From assembly GCF_011421425.1 (NCBI RefSeq), contig NZ_WPCW01000003.1, forward strand, positions 62,001 through 126,000: DNA of 64,000 bases, in the 5' to 3' direction. Under the pieces are notes generated by a model that did no database searches, was not told where the DNA came from, and was given only the letters and a program-made list of their open reading frames with translations. Below are positions 25,888 to 34,715 of the stretch, piece by piece (positions within the stretch are counted from its first letter, which is position 1; each line of letters opens with the position of its first letter). Origin of the DNA: Streptococcus catagoni (GTDB lineage: Bacteria; Bacillota; Bacilli; Lactobacillales; Streptococcaceae). Both the position numbers and the translations under genes were made by a program.

Positions 25888-27237
25888 TTAATCTAAGAGA
25901 TTTTCCCTTGTTTTTTCTTCTATTTTTTGAGGGATAGTAAGGGTAAACTGACTGCCCTTTCCAATCTGGCTTTGAACAGATACCTTCCCTCCTAGGATAT
26001 GACTTAATTCTTTCACAATAGATAAGCCTAGGCCTGTGCCGCCGCTTTGTCTGCTGCGACCCTTGTTGACCCGGTAAAAACGTTCGAAGATACGTTCCAG
26101 CTCTAGCTGACTGATGCCAATACCAGTATCTGAAACACTGATCTCTAGCAACTGATCTGTGACATAGGTAGAAATCTCTATCTTACCGCCTTCATCAGTG
26201 TACCTAATGGCATTGGACATTAAATTAAGTAAGATTTGTGACAGCAGGTACTTATCAGACTCAATCTGGGTCTCTTCTGCCAGATTATAGTTCAAGTGCA
26301 AGTTTTTCTGGCCGAGCTGATGCTTCATGCTGCTTCCAATATAATGCAAAAAATCATTAATAGCAATGTCTGTCTTTTGTAGCTGTGTTTTCTTGACTTT
26401 TGACAGGGTTAGCATGTGCTCAACGATATGTTCCAAGCGCAAGCTTTCCTTATAGATAATATCAAGAAACTCATCTCTGAGCTTACTCTCACTTTCAGGC
26501 ATTCCTTTTATGGTCTCCGCAAAGCCCTTAATGGAGGTCACTGGAGTTCTTAATTCATGGGAGGCATTGGAAATGAAATCCATATTCAGTTTTTCATAGG
26601 TGCGAATGGTGGTTAAATCATAGAGTAAGACCAGGACCTGCTCTGTTTGACCATAGTCATTCAGTATGGGAATGGCAGAGGCTTCAAGAATGAGGTCATT
26701 GTCGTGGAGCCCTTTTAGTTCTTTTTTAATCAGTTCCTTACTATCAAAGGCCTGTCTGACTAAGGCCTTAACATCCATACGGCTAATGTCAGCCAGGCGG
26801 GTGAAGGGTTGCTTGCCCTCTGGAAAATAGTGAGGCAGGGATTTACTGGATAGCATGATGTCCTTTGACTTTGAGACAAGAAACATACCCACGGTCAAAT
26901 GGGAAATCAAGGCTTCAAGCTTAGTAGACATTTTCTTCAGGTCTTCTTCCTTATCTGAGAGCCCTTTTTGCAGCTGTCTAATGAGCCTGGAAAGCTGCTT
27001 TAAATCTTGCTGACTGGAGGAAATAAAAAAGTCAGAGTTTATGGATTCAGCCTCTTGAATGTGTTCAAATCCTTTTTCCCACTTAAAAAGTTCTTTCAGT
27101 GGAAAAAAAGAGATAAGAATTAGGCCTAAGGCAAGGATGAGCAGGCTATTTTTTAGGGTTTGAAAGACTAATGAGAGTGATAAAGAAAGTAAGGCAGCAA
27201 AGATAAAGAAGGCTAGAAGTTTAAGGTGTTTGCACAT
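25888..27237 (-). CDS. pnpS: PhoR-type sensor histidine kinase (PnpS)
   Basis: The start is the ATG at 27235-27237, seven bases after AAGGAG; a GTG codon lies just upstream. Two N-terminal membrane helices (~residues 5-45), a HAMP-like/coil region, a PAS region, the H-box FISNASHELRTPVTSIKGF (about 230) and ATP-binding N, G1 and G2 boxes (LMSNAIRYTDEGG, DTGIGI, GGTGLGLSIVKEL) are all present. It overlaps the response-regulator gene. Its position next to pst supports the phosphate-sensing role of pneumococcal PnpS. Confidence 0.9.
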   Translation of the reverse strand: MCKHLKLLAFFIFAALLSLSLSLVFQTLKNSLLILALGLILISFFPLKELFKWEKGFEHIQEAESINSDFFISSSQQDLKQLSRLIRQLQKGLSDKEEDLKKMSTKLEALISHLTVGMFLVSKSKDIMLSSKSLPHYFPEGKQPFTRLADISRMDVKALVRQAFDSKELIKKELKGLHDNDLILEASAIPILNDYGQTEQVLVLLYDLTTIRTYEKLNMDFISNASHELRTPVTSIKGFAETIKGMPESESKLRDEFLDIIYKESLRLEHIVEHMLTLSKVKKTQLQKTDIAINDFLHYIGSSMKHQLGQKNLHLNYNLAEETQIESDKYLLSQILLNLMSNAIRYTDEGGKIEISTYVTDQLLEISVSDTGIGISQLELERIFERFYRVNKGRSRQSGGTGLGLSIVKELSHILGGKVSVQSQIGKGSQFTLTIPQKIEEKTRENLLD

Positions 27238-27946
27238 CACTGATCTCCTTAAATTTATAACCGTAACCTCGAATTGTCTTAATTAAACGAGGATCTTTAG
27301 GATCATCTTCAACTTTTTCCCTTAACTTTCCAATGTGAACATCTACTAGCCTTGTCTCCTGTCCAAAATCATATCCCCAGATCCTCTCTAATAAGCGTTC
27401 TCTTGTCAGGGTCATGTTGGGATGTTTGACAAGGTAGAGGAGCAATTCAAACTCTTTAGGTGTTAAGGATAGTAATGCCTGCCCCTTGTAGACTTCATGC
27501 CTTTCTGGGTAAATGGTCAGATCACTAATGGCCCAAGATTCTTCTGGCAAGCCTAGGTCATCAGTCCTTTGATCTTCTTTTTCTGTTCTTCTTAGTATGG
27601 CCTTGACCCTGGCAATGAGTTCTCTAGGACTGAAGGGTTTTGTCAGGTAGTCGTCTGCTCCTAATTCAAGAGCTAGTACCTTATCAAATTCCTCACCCTT
27701 TGCAGAAGCCATCATAATAGGGGTCTTGATCCCTTTGGCTCTGATTCTTTTACAGACTTCAATACCATCTAATTGCGGCAGCATGATGTCCAATAAGATG
27801 AAATCATAGTGCTCTGTTTCTGCTAGTTTTAAAGCAAGGCGCCCATTACCAGCCAATTCAGATTGGAAACCTTCTTTTGATAAATGATAATCTAATAGTC
27901 TTAAGATATGTTCTTCGTCATCTACTAATAAAACCTTTTTCTTCAT
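27221..27946 (-). CDS. pnpR: OmpR/PhoB-family response regulator (PnpR)
   Basis: The 241-residue protein has a receiver domain (VLLVDDEEHILRLL; phosphoacceptor Asp in FILLDIMLP; Lys in YLTKPFSPREL) and a winged-helix DNA-binding domain ending KTIRGYGYKFKE. It is the partner of the adjoining kinase and the expected binder of the TTTACA repeats upstream of pstS. Confidence 0.92.
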   Translation of the reverse strand: MKKKVLLVDDEEHILRLLDYHLSKEGFQSELAGNGRLALKLAETEHYDFILLDIMLPQLDGIEVCKRIRAKGIKTPIMMASAKGEEFDKVLALELGADDYLTKPFSPRELIARVKAILRRTEKEDQRTDDLGLPEESWAISDLTIYPERHEVYKGQALLSLTPKEFELLLYLVKHPNMTLTRERLLERIWGYDFGQETRLVDVHIGKLREKVEDDPKDPRLIKTIRGYGYKFKEISDVQTP

Positions 27947-28000
27947 TGCTAACTCCTATGGTTCTCATTATAGCACATTTCTCAGAAAACATAATTTCTT
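27947..28000 (-). promoter_or_regulatory. Promoter of pnpR-pnpS
   Basis: TGCTATAAT, an extended -10, lies with its hexamer over 27972-27967, about 20 bases before the ATG. No TTTACA box was seen here, so the regulator itself may not be phosphate-controlled. Confidence 0.5.
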
Positions 28001-28100
28001 CAAAACCTACTATTGAAAGAAAGGATCCGGTAAAGGCAGTGAAAGTCCAGTCAAGAATTTGGCGGCGCAAAAGCTCAAGAATAAGGAGAAAGATTAGCCT
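28001..28100. other. Unassigned sequence upstream of repeat copy B
   Basis: It contains no ORF or motif that I can support. Its last ten bases (28091-28100) are the left flanking repeat of the mobile element. Confidence 0.4.
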
Positions 28101-28398
28101 CAGTTTGAAGAAAAAGTCATTTTTTGCTACCTTCCTTAGGTGCTGTCGGACAGGTTAAACAGTCAGGGGAGTGACTGTTTAAGAAAACCAAAGAATTCCA
28201 TCCCTAACTTTAGAGCCTAAGATCTCGAAAATTCCGACTGTCTAAAATATAGATATTAAAGGTATTTTAGACACTTCCAGCACGGCGGAGGTAGCCTTAA
28301 TAAGCTCGCGGTTGCTTCGCAGAAATAGGAAATTTATTGATAGCCTGCAGAGCTTCTTGGCCTATTAGTATAGGTAAATAGGGTTTGTCTACAATCTG
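28101..28398 (-). mobile_element. Non-coding structured repeat, copy B (298 bp)
   Basis: It is inverted relative to copies A and C: it begins CAGTTTGAAGAAAAAGTC and ends TTTGTCTACAATCTG. It is flanked by AGATTAGCCT at 28091-28100 and 28399-28408, a 10-bp direct repeat. It contains the TTAAACAGTCA/TGACTGTTTAA hairpin and the CGGCGGAGG block. It has no transposase and no complete terminator duplicated around it. Confidence 0.75.
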
Positions 28399-28417
28399 AG
28401 ATTAGCCTTCTTAGTTC

Positions 28418-28801
28418 TTAAATAGTTAGTTCAATACTATTTCCTTCAGGATCCAAAATGAGAGCTTCATAGTAGCCATCCCCAGTTGTTCTTGAACCGT
28501 GCTGGATAGGGTAGCCCTCTTCTTGCAGATAAGAAGACAAGTGATCAACAGCATCTTTTGAACCCAGTGAGAAGGCCAGATGAGCCAGGTCATAATGGTT
28601 ATGATCTGGCTCTGTCAAACCTTCTTTGCTCATCAGTTCTAAGCGGGTTCCGCCTTCAAAGGTCAAAAAGTAAGAGGAAAAACCTGTCTTTTTGTTCTCA
28701 TATAAGTCCGTTTATTGGGTCTTAAAGTAATGGCAGTAAAAGGCTTTCTTGACTTCAAGATCTTTTGCCCGCAAGCCTATATGTTCAATTCTTATTTTCA
28801 T
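28418..28801 (-). pseudogene. VOC/glyoxalase-family protein with one in-frame stop
   Basis: From the ATG at 28799-28801 the frame reads MKIRIEHIGLRAKDLEVKKA, then FYCHYFKTQ, then TAA at 28712-28714, then TDLYENKKTGFSSYFLTFEG and on to the stop at 28418 with no shift. The single nonsense codon at position 30 splits a ~127-residue VOC domain whose metal ligands (His7, the Glu of RLELMS, the His of YDLAHLAF and the Glu of NSIELTI) are otherwise in place. It could be a recent pseudogene; re-initiation at a downstream start would lose the first strand. Confidence 0.75.
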
Positions 28802-28980
28802 CTTTATCTATATCTACCTCTTTTTTGATAAGTGTATAAGCCTTTTTGCAGATAATATCTTGTAGAAAAAGAGGATAAGCCGGTACTATGCTCTGCTTTT
28901 TAAAAAAGGCTTTCTCTCAAATGACCATAGAAAAAAGAAGGCTGGCTTCTATTTTATCTTTTCATTTCTTGAAAAATGAT

Positions 28981-28990
28981 AGTATAATAG
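28981..28990 (+). promoter_or_regulatory. -10 element of the small-protein/permease operon
   Basis: TATAAT lies at 28983-28988, about 33 bases before the ATG at 29022; the -35 is weak. Nothing else is evident between the VOC pseudogene and this point. Confidence 0.4.
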
Positions 28991-29021
28991 ACGTAACCTT
29001 AAAAAGAAAGTTGGTAGACTT

Positions 29022-29168
29022 ATGGCTATTACACATAAAAAAAATGATGAACTTGAAAAAATGATGGCTGGACTTGCTAGTATTCCCAGCTTTGATAAGC
29101 CTATTAACGTGGATGCTGAAGGTAAGATCCTTACTGAGTTAGACAAGAAAGAAAAGAAAAATGATTAA
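29022..29168 (+). CDS. Small conserved streptococcal protein (SPJ_0845-like, 48 aa)
   Basis: The peptide begins MAITHKKNDELEKMMAGLAS, continues IPSFDKPINVDAEGK and ends in a Lys/Glu-rich tail. It is hydrophilic, with no membrane segment. The pattern (charged start, DELEKM, IPSF) resembles the short SPJ_0845 family of streptococci, whose role is unknown. There is no strong Shine-Dalgarno, only AAGAAAG. It lies 78 bp before a permease gene. Confidence 0.6.
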   Translation: MAITHKKNDELEKMMAGLASIPSFDKPINVDAEGKILTELDKKEKKND

Positions 29169-29246
29169 GATGACTACTTCAACTCTTGATCTAGTCAGAC
29201 TAAAGGTTCAATCTCATAAGAAGCTCTCAAAAGGAGGGCAGGATTG

Positions 29247-30152
29247 ATGACTTTATTCTCACATCTTCCACCAAGTATGCTTCAATGGTTTGCGATTTTT
29301 TTATCTATTATCATTGAAGCTTTACCTTTTGTTTTACTAGGAACCATCTTATCTGGTTGTATTGAGGTTTTTCTGACGCCAGAGAAAGTTCAAAAATACC
29401 TCCCTAAGCAGAAATTTCCAAGGATTCTTTTTGGAACCTTTGTTGGCTTTGTTTTTCCTTCCTGTGAATGTGGGATTATTCCTATCATTAACAGGTTTAT
29501 TGAAAAGAAGGTGCCCAGCTATACTGCTGTACCCTTTCTAGCCACAGCTCCCATTATCAATCCTGTGGTTCTTTTTGCGACTTATTCAGCCTTTGGGAAT
29601 TCCCTCAGATTTTTATTTTTAAGACTTTTAGGAGCCATTATCGTGGCTATTACTTTAGGTCTTATGCTGGCTTTTTTTGTTGATGAAGACATTTTAAAAG
29701 AGACTGCAGAACCTGTGCATCTTCATGATTATTCCAAAGATCCTTGGTACAAAAAGATTTATCTAGCCTTAGCTCATGCCATTGATGAATTTTTTGATAC
29801 AGGACGTTATTTGGTTTTTGGGTCTCTGATTGCTTCAGCTATGCAGATTTACATTCCAACAAAGGTGCTAACAACTATTGGGCATAATCCCTTGACTGCT
29901 ATTTTATTAATGATGCTGCTTGCCTTTATCCTATCTCTGTGTAGTGAGGCTGACGCTTTTATCGGGGCTTCTCTTTTATCAACCTTTGGGATAGCACCTG
30001 TACTGGCCTTTTTATTGATTGGCCCAATGGTGGACATTAAAAATCTAATGATGATGCTTAGAGCCTTTAAAAAGCCTTTCATCCTTCAATTTATCGGCGT
30101 ATCTGCCAGCATCATAGCTGTGTATTGTTTAATTGTGGAGGTGGTAAGATGA
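29247..30152 (+). CDS. DUF318/YcgR-family permease
   Basis: The likely start is the ATG at 29247, nine bases after AGGAGG (an in-frame TTG lies just before), giving 301 residues. About eight membrane helices are apparent, with the family motif PSCECGIIPIINRF (about residues 72-85) and FILSLCSEADAFIGASLL, both conserved in permeases of this group. A central hydrophilic loop has His-x-His-Asp (VHLHDYS). Co-occurrence with the TIGR03943-like partner is conserved in Firmicutes. Transported substrate unknown. Confidence 0.85.
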   Translation: MTLFSHLPPSMLQWFAIFLSIIIEALPFVLLGTILSGCIEVFLTPEKVQKYLPKQKFPRILFGTFVGFVFPSCECGIIPIINRFIEKKVPSYTAVPFLATAPIINPVVLFATYSAFGNSLRFLFLRLLGAIIVAITLGLMLAFFVDEDILKETAEPVHLHDYSKDPWYKKIYLALAHAIDEFFDTGRYLVFGSLIASAMQIYIPTKVLTTIGHNPLTAILLMMLLAFILSLCSEADAFIGASLLSTFGIAPVLAFLLIGPMVDIKNLMMMLRAFKKPFILQFIGVSASIIAVYCLIVEVVR

Positions 30153-30967
30153 TTCGTTTCTTAGTTTTGGCTGCCTATCTGGAATTGACCATGTATTTGC
30201 AACTTTCTGGCAAGCTTGATCAATATATTAATATCAAGTACTCTTACCTAGCCTATATTTCCATGGTTCTTTCCTTTATACTAGCCTTGGTGCAACTTTA
30301 TACCTGGATGAAAGATATCAAAATCCATAGTCATCTTAAGGGAAAAATGGCAAAGCTGACAAGTCCTTTTATCTTAGTGGTGCCAGTACTGATTGGTCTT
30401 CTAGTTCCTACAGTTAGTCTTGACTCCACAACTGTTTCTGCTAAGGGTTACACCTTCCCCTTGGCTGCTGGCAGCTCTCGTTCTGGAGTTAGTGAAGATG
30501 GTACAAGTGTTCAATATTTGAAGCCTGATACCAGTCTTTATTTTACCAAGTCAGCCTATCAAAGGGAAATGCAGAATGAACTTAAAAAATACAAGGGAAG
30601 TCAAAAACCTCTGACCATCACTTCTGAAAATTATATGGAGATTATGGAGCTGATCTATCTCTATCCTGATGATTTTTCTGACCGTGATATCCAATACACT
30701 GGCTTTGTTTACAATGAACCTGGCCATGAGAAGTATCAATTTCTCTTTCGCTTTGGTATCATCCATTGTATAGCCGACTCAGGTGTCTATGGTCTCTTAA
30801 CTACTGGTACTCAGACCCAGTATAAGAATAATACCTGGTTGACTGTCAAAGGACGACTTCATACAGAATATGACAAGAGTTTGGCTCAAAACCTACCAGT
30901 CCTTGAAATTTCTGAAGTACATGAGACTAAAAAACCTGATAATCCTTACGTCTATCGTATTTTTTAA
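30149..30967 (+). CDS. TIGR03943-family permease partner (YcgQ-like)
   Basis: The ATG at 30149 overlaps the TGA of the permease gene (ATGA), giving 272 residues from MIRFLVLAAYLELTMYLQLS. Three membrane helices lie at the N-terminus (to about residue 95), then an extracellular beta-rich domain with FSDRDIQYTGFVY and FRFGIIHCIADSGVYGL. This is the usual arrangement for the TIGR03943 family, whose members pair with DUF318 permeases. Substrate unknown. Confidence 0.82.
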   Translation: MIRFLVLAAYLELTMYLQLSGKLDQYINIKYSYLAYISMVLSFILALVQLYTWMKDIKIHSHLKGKMAKLTSPFILVVPVLIGLLVPTVSLDSTTVSAKGYTFPLAAGSSRSGVSEDGTSVQYLKPDTSLYFTKSAYQREMQNELKKYKGSQKPLTITSENYMEIMELIYLYPDDFSDRDIQYTGFVYNEPGHEKYQFLFRFGIIHCIADSGVYGLLTTGTQTQYKNNTWLTVKGRLHTEYDKSLAQNLPVLEISEVHETKKPDNPYVYRIF

Positions 30968-31075
30968 ATCTCATTTTTCTTTTGATACTTTTCTTAGCTA
31001 GCTCTGAAATCTCCTACTCCTTGCAGTAGAGGATTTTTTTATTCTCTGAAACTGAACAAAATTCGTACAATAGCA

Positions 31076-31127
31076 AAAACCGCATAAAAACGTTCTTCAA
31101 AAAAGGGTTGGCTTTATGCGGTTTTAC
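31076..31127. terminator. Bidirectional terminator with large loop
   Basis: AAAACCGCATAAA and TTTATGCGGTTTT form a 13-bp stem around ~24 bases. A weaker CTCCTACT/AGTAGAGG hairpin with a T run follows the TIGR03943 gene at about 31008-31041. Confidence 0.75.
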
Positions 31128-31179
31128 TATTTTGATTTTGAAAAGTTGGCTCTTTGTGGGAGGTTTTCCCAGAGCTCTT

Positions 31180-31677
31180 TTAGATTCTGCTTCTTATTTT
31201 TTCTACAAAAAGGTAGGCTGCTGGGCAGGTTAGGGTATTTTTAATTGTTAGGTGATTGATTTGGTAAATCTTTTTGCGATCAGTGTGAGGAAATTCCCGA
31301 CAAGCCTTTGGCCTAACATCATAGATACTACAAAGATTGTCCTCTCCTAAAAAAGGACAGGGCATGCTTTTGAAGACCTTATCATTATCTTCATCAACTT
31401 CCAGATACATGTCTTCAAAAGCTGATAATTTCATTCTAAAATGTTTGGAAATGCGTTCGACATCAGCTTCTGTAAAGAGTGGTCCTAAGGTTTTACAACA
31501 ATTGGCACACTTGGTGCAATCAATTTCGTAAAAGACTTCTCTGTGTACTTCTTGCACTATCTTATCCAAATTTTTAGGAGGTTTTTTCTTGAGAGCTGCT
31601 AGGAACTTCCGGTGTTCCGCCTGTTTTTGGGCAGCTAGATCCTTGTAGCGCAGAAGGTCTATTTCTTGATTTGGCAT
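31180..31677 (-). CDS. YkgJ-family cysteine-cluster protein
   Basis: This 165-residue protein has the YkgJ/UPF0153 cysteine pattern: CTKCANCCKTLGP (about 55-67), CPFLGEDNLCSIYDVRPKACREFPH (about 108-132) and a late Cys in TLTCPAAYLF. These cysteines probably bind zinc or an iron-sulfur cluster. It is placed after ftsY with a 22 bp gap. Function unknown. Confidence 0.85.
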   Translation of the reverse strand: MPNQEIDLLRYKDLAAQKQAEHRKFLAALKKKPPKNLDKIVQEVHREVFYEIDCTKCANCCKTLGPLFTEADVERISKHFRMKLSAFEDMYLEVDEDNDKVFKSMPCPFLGEDNLCSIYDVRPKACREFPHTDRKKIYQINHLTIKNTLTCPAAYLFVEKIRSRI

Positions 31678-31699
31678 TTCTTACCACTTTCTTGTCTCT

Positions 31700-33061
31700 T
31701 TAAATGATGTTGCCTAAAAGTCCACGCATGAAGTCTGTTGAATCAAATTCACCAATGTCATCCACTTTTTCACCAAAACCAATGAATTTCACGGGAATGT
31801 CTAGTTCTTCTCGAATGGCTAGGACCACCCCACCTTTGGCTGTTCCATCAAGTTTAGTTAGGATTAGTCCAGTTAGAGGCATGATTTTTGAGAATTCTTT
31901 TGCCTGACTTAAGGCATTTTGTCCAGTTGAGGCATCAAGAGCTAGGAGAGTTTCATGGGGTGCATCTGGGATGACACGTTTGATAATCCGTCCCATTTTC
32001 TCAAGCTCTGCCATCAGGTTTTCCTTATTTTGCAGACGTCCTGCTGTGTCAATAAGAAGAATATCAACTCCTTCAGCTACTGCTCTTTCTACACCATCAA
32101 AAACCACTGAAGCAGGGTCAGCTTTTTCAGCTCCCATGATCACAGGAACATCCACTCGACGGCCCCACTCTGCAAGCTGAGCAACTGCTCCAGCACGGAA
32201 GGTATCAGCCGCAACCAGCATGACCTTTTTGCCTTCTACCTTATAGCGGTAGGCCAATTTCCCAATAGAAGTCGTTTTACCAACTCCATTAACACCTATA
32301 AATAGCATAACTGTTAGGCCATCTTGATAATTGATTTTTTCCTTGTAGGTGTCATCTTTCTCATAGATGTCAACAAGTTTTTCAATAATCACGCGCCTGA
32401 GGGCTTCTGGTTTTTTAGCATTTTCAAGTTTGGCTTCCTGACGGAGGTCTTCTGTTAAGCGTGTTGCAACTGTCACTCCCACATCAGACAAGATAAGCAT
32501 TTCTTCTAATTCTTCAAAGAACTCTTCATCCACAGAGCGGAAATTAGCAAAGAAGGAATTTAGGCGGGCTGCAAAACCTGTTCTGGTTTTTTTCAAGCTG
32601 CGATCATACTTTTCTTGGTCGCTTTCCTTGGGCTCTTGCTCTACTTCTGCCTGTTCTTGAACTTCTTCTAGGACATTATCCTGATCATTCTCAGATAAAC
32701 TAGGATTTATGCTATCTTCTTGAATTTCCTCACTTGCCTGAGAATGAGAATAGAAAGAGTCTTCAGCTGCTCTGAACTCACTTTGACTGCTTTCTATGCT
32801 GTCTGTGCCTTCAGACTGACTTTCAGCTTCTTTAACAGTAGAGAAAGTTTCTTCATTTATAGCTGTTTGACTACTATCTGTTTGATCTTGATCTAAGGAA
32901 GTAGGAAAAGCTTCTGGCTCCGTCTGTGACAGTTCGGTCTGTTCTTTGTCAGTAGCTACTGCTTCTTTGTCTTCTACTTCATTTGTTTCTAAGCTGTGAT
33001 CAGGATCTTTAGGTTTATTTTCTTCTTTTTTCTTGCCAAATAATCTGTCAAAAAGTCCCAT
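31700..33061 (-). CDS. ftsY: Signal recognition particle receptor FtsY
   Basis: The protein has 453 residues. Residues 1-150 are a Glu/Ser/Gln-rich acidic region that mediates membrane association, followed by the NG GTPase domain: GVNGVGKTTSIGKLA (about 256-270), DTFRAGAVAQLAEW, DTAGRLQNKENLM and TKLDGTAKGGVVL. It docks ribosome-SRP complexes at the membrane. Its ATG shares a base with the stop of the upstream HAD gene, so it is in the rnc-smc-cof-cof-ftsY operon. Confidence 0.97.
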   Translation of the reverse strand: MGLFDRLFGKKKEENKPKDPDHSLETNEVEDKEAVATDKEQTELSQTEPEAFPTSLDQDQTDSSQTAINEETFSTVKEAESQSEGTDSIESSQSEFRAAEDSFYSHSQASEEIQEDSINPSLSENDQDNVLEEVQEQAEVEQEPKESDQEKYDRSLKKTRTGFAARLNSFFANFRSVDEEFFEELEEMLILSDVGVTVATRLTEDLRQEAKLENAKKPEALRRVIIEKLVDIYEKDDTYKEKINYQDGLTVMLFIGVNGVGKTTSIGKLAYRYKVEGKKVMLVAADTFRAGAVAQLAEWGRRVDVPVIMGAEKADPASVVFDGVERAVAEGVDILLIDTAGRLQNKENLMAELEKMGRIIKRVIPDAPHETLLALDASTGQNALSQAKEFSKIMPLTGLILTKLDGTAKGGVVLAIREELDIPVKFIGFGEKVDDIGEFDSTDFMRGLLGNII

Positions 33062-33894
33062 TAGTCTTCTCCATTTAAAATATATTTTTCAATAGCTTCG
33101 GCTACACCTGATTGATCATTGGTTAGGCTTGTGACTTTATCTGCAATGTTTTTAGCATCATCAACACCGTTAGCCATGGCAACGCCTAGACCAGCCCATT
33201 GGAGCATGGTAAAATCATTGGCTTCATCACCTATGGCCATAACGTTTTTAGCTTCTAAACCAAGATGCTGACATAAAAGTTGTAGACCAAAAGCCTTATG
33301 AATGCCTTTAGGCATTAATTCAAAGATAATATCTCGTGATTTAAAGCTTTCAAAATCATTGAAAAGGTCAGGATCTAAAGTTTTTAACTTTCCATCTAAA
33401 TAATCAGGATCAGTAACCGTTACAACCTTATTAAAGAAAGTGTCTTTTGGTAGGTCTTCTAGCTGCTCTATTTCTATAAATTCTAACATAGGATTGGCCA
33501 GATGGTATAGGGATTTGCGGCCATTCTTGCCAGAGATGCTATAAACAATACTGTCACATAAAATATCTGTAGGTAAATCATCAGGTTTTAAAATCTTATG
33601 AATGTAGGCAATTTGGTCAAAGCTTAGGCCAGTTTTATCTAGGATCTGGCCTGTATTTCTTTGAACCAGTCCGCCATTGAAGGTAATGGCATAATCTTCA
33701 TCACTAATCAAGTCCAAATCTTCCAGCAGGGCTTCAATAGCAGCTAGAGGGCGTCCCGTGGTAATAACCACTTTAATTCCCTTTTCTCTAGCAGCAGCTA
33801 AGGCTGCTTTATTGGCATCGGTCACGATTTTTTCAGAATTCAAAAGGGTTCCGTCCAAATCTAATGCCAGTATTTTAACATCATTCATTCTCAA
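33061..33894 (-). CDS. Cof-type HAD-superfamily phosphatase
   Basis: This 277-residue HAD IIB enzyme has motif I LALDLDGTLLNSEK (residues ~9-22), motif II VITTGRP and the late motif VMAIGDEANDFTMLQWAG. It probably dephosphorylates small sugar phosphates or cofactors (Cof/YidA group). Substrate not predictable. It overlaps the next HAD gene by 14 bp. Confidence 0.9.
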   Translation of the reverse strand: MRMNDVKILALDLDGTLLNSEKIVTDANKAALAAAREKGIKVVITTGRPLAAIEALLEDLDLISDEDYAITFNGGLVQRNTGQILDKTGLSFDQIAYIHKILKPDDLPTDILCDSIVYSISGKNGRKSLYHLANPMLEFIEIEQLEDLPKDTFFNKVVTVTDPDYLDGKLKTLDPDLFNDFESFKSRDIIFELMPKGIHKAFGLQLLCQHLGLEAKNVMAIGDEANDFTMLQWAGLGVAMANGVDDAKNIADKVTSLTNDQSGVAEAIEKYILNGED

Positions 33895-34696
33895 CTAACC
33901 TTTCTAAGTATTCTAAAACAGATTCCTGATTACAATGACCAATAAGCTGGTCAGCTACGGCCTTAATCTCAAGTCTGGCATTTTCTGTAGCAATAGCTGT
34001 GCCAGCATAATCAAGCATTTGTAAGTCATTGAAGTTATCACCAAAGGCAATAACCTGATCAGGAGAAATTTGTAATGCTTGGCAAAGGTGGTCCAGTCCA
34101 AAGCCTTTATTAACTTCTTCTAAGATAATATCAATGGACTCAAAGCCGGTTGTTACGGCTGTAACATAGGGAATACGCTTATCTAACCAATCACTACCCT
34201 CTAAGACAGTTTCGCTTGTAAAGGTAGTTGTCACCTTAAAAATAGAATCATGATCCATCTCATCAAAGCTAGAAATAAGCTTGACTTTTTCATAGTAATG
34301 ATTCATCTTTTGGACATAGGCTTGGCTTGCTCCTTCTAGGATATAGGCGGCCTTTTGTCCTGAAAATAAAGTTCCAGTCTGTACGTAATAGGGATTAATT
34401 AGGATAGTTTGAGCTATTTCACTATACTGTTCCTTAGTCATAAAATCAGCAAAGATAAGCTCTCCCTTGTACTGTACAAGGGAACCATTTTCAGCAATGA
34501 CTGCAATCTTATCCAAATGCTCTTTAAACAATTCATCAATGGCCAGCAAAGACCGTCCACTGGAAACAGCAAAAACAATACCTTTTTCTTCTAATTTGGG
34601 TAAGAGTTTAGCCAGACGCTGTTTATTATAAGTGCCATCTTCTTTAAGAAAAGTCCCGTCCATATCTGTTGCGACTAATTTTATCATTTTCCTCAC
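33881..34696 (-). CDS. Cof-type HAD-superfamily phosphatase, second paralogue
   Basis: This 271-residue protein has motif I VATDMDGTFLKEDGTY, motif II AVSSGRS and VIAFGDNFNDLQMLDYAG. The start could be at residue 1 or 4 (MRKMIKL). It lies 19 bp downstream of smc and overlaps the other HAD gene. Tandem cof genes between smc and ftsY are usual in streptococci. Confidence 0.9.
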   Translation of the reverse strand: MRKMIKLVATDMDGTFLKEDGTYNKQRLAKLLPKLEEKGIVFAVSSGRSLLAIDELFKEHLDKIAVIAENGSLVQYKGELIFADFMTKEQYSEIAQTILINPYYVQTGTLFSGQKAAYILEGASQAYVQKMNHYYEKVKLISSFDEMDHDSIFKVTTTFTSETVLEGSDWLDKRIPYVTAVTTGFESIDIILEEVNKGFGLDHLCQALQISPDQVIAFGDNFNDLQMLDYAGTAIATENARLEIKAVADQLIGHCNQESVLEYLERLVENE

Positions 34697-34715
34697 CTTT
34701 CTACTTTTTGCTTTT

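Noticed and set aside
29175..29249. 25-codon ORF (MTTSTLDLVRLKVQSHKKLS...) before the permease
   Set aside because: No ribosome site, and it ends in the permease's Shine-Dalgarno region; probably leader sequence.
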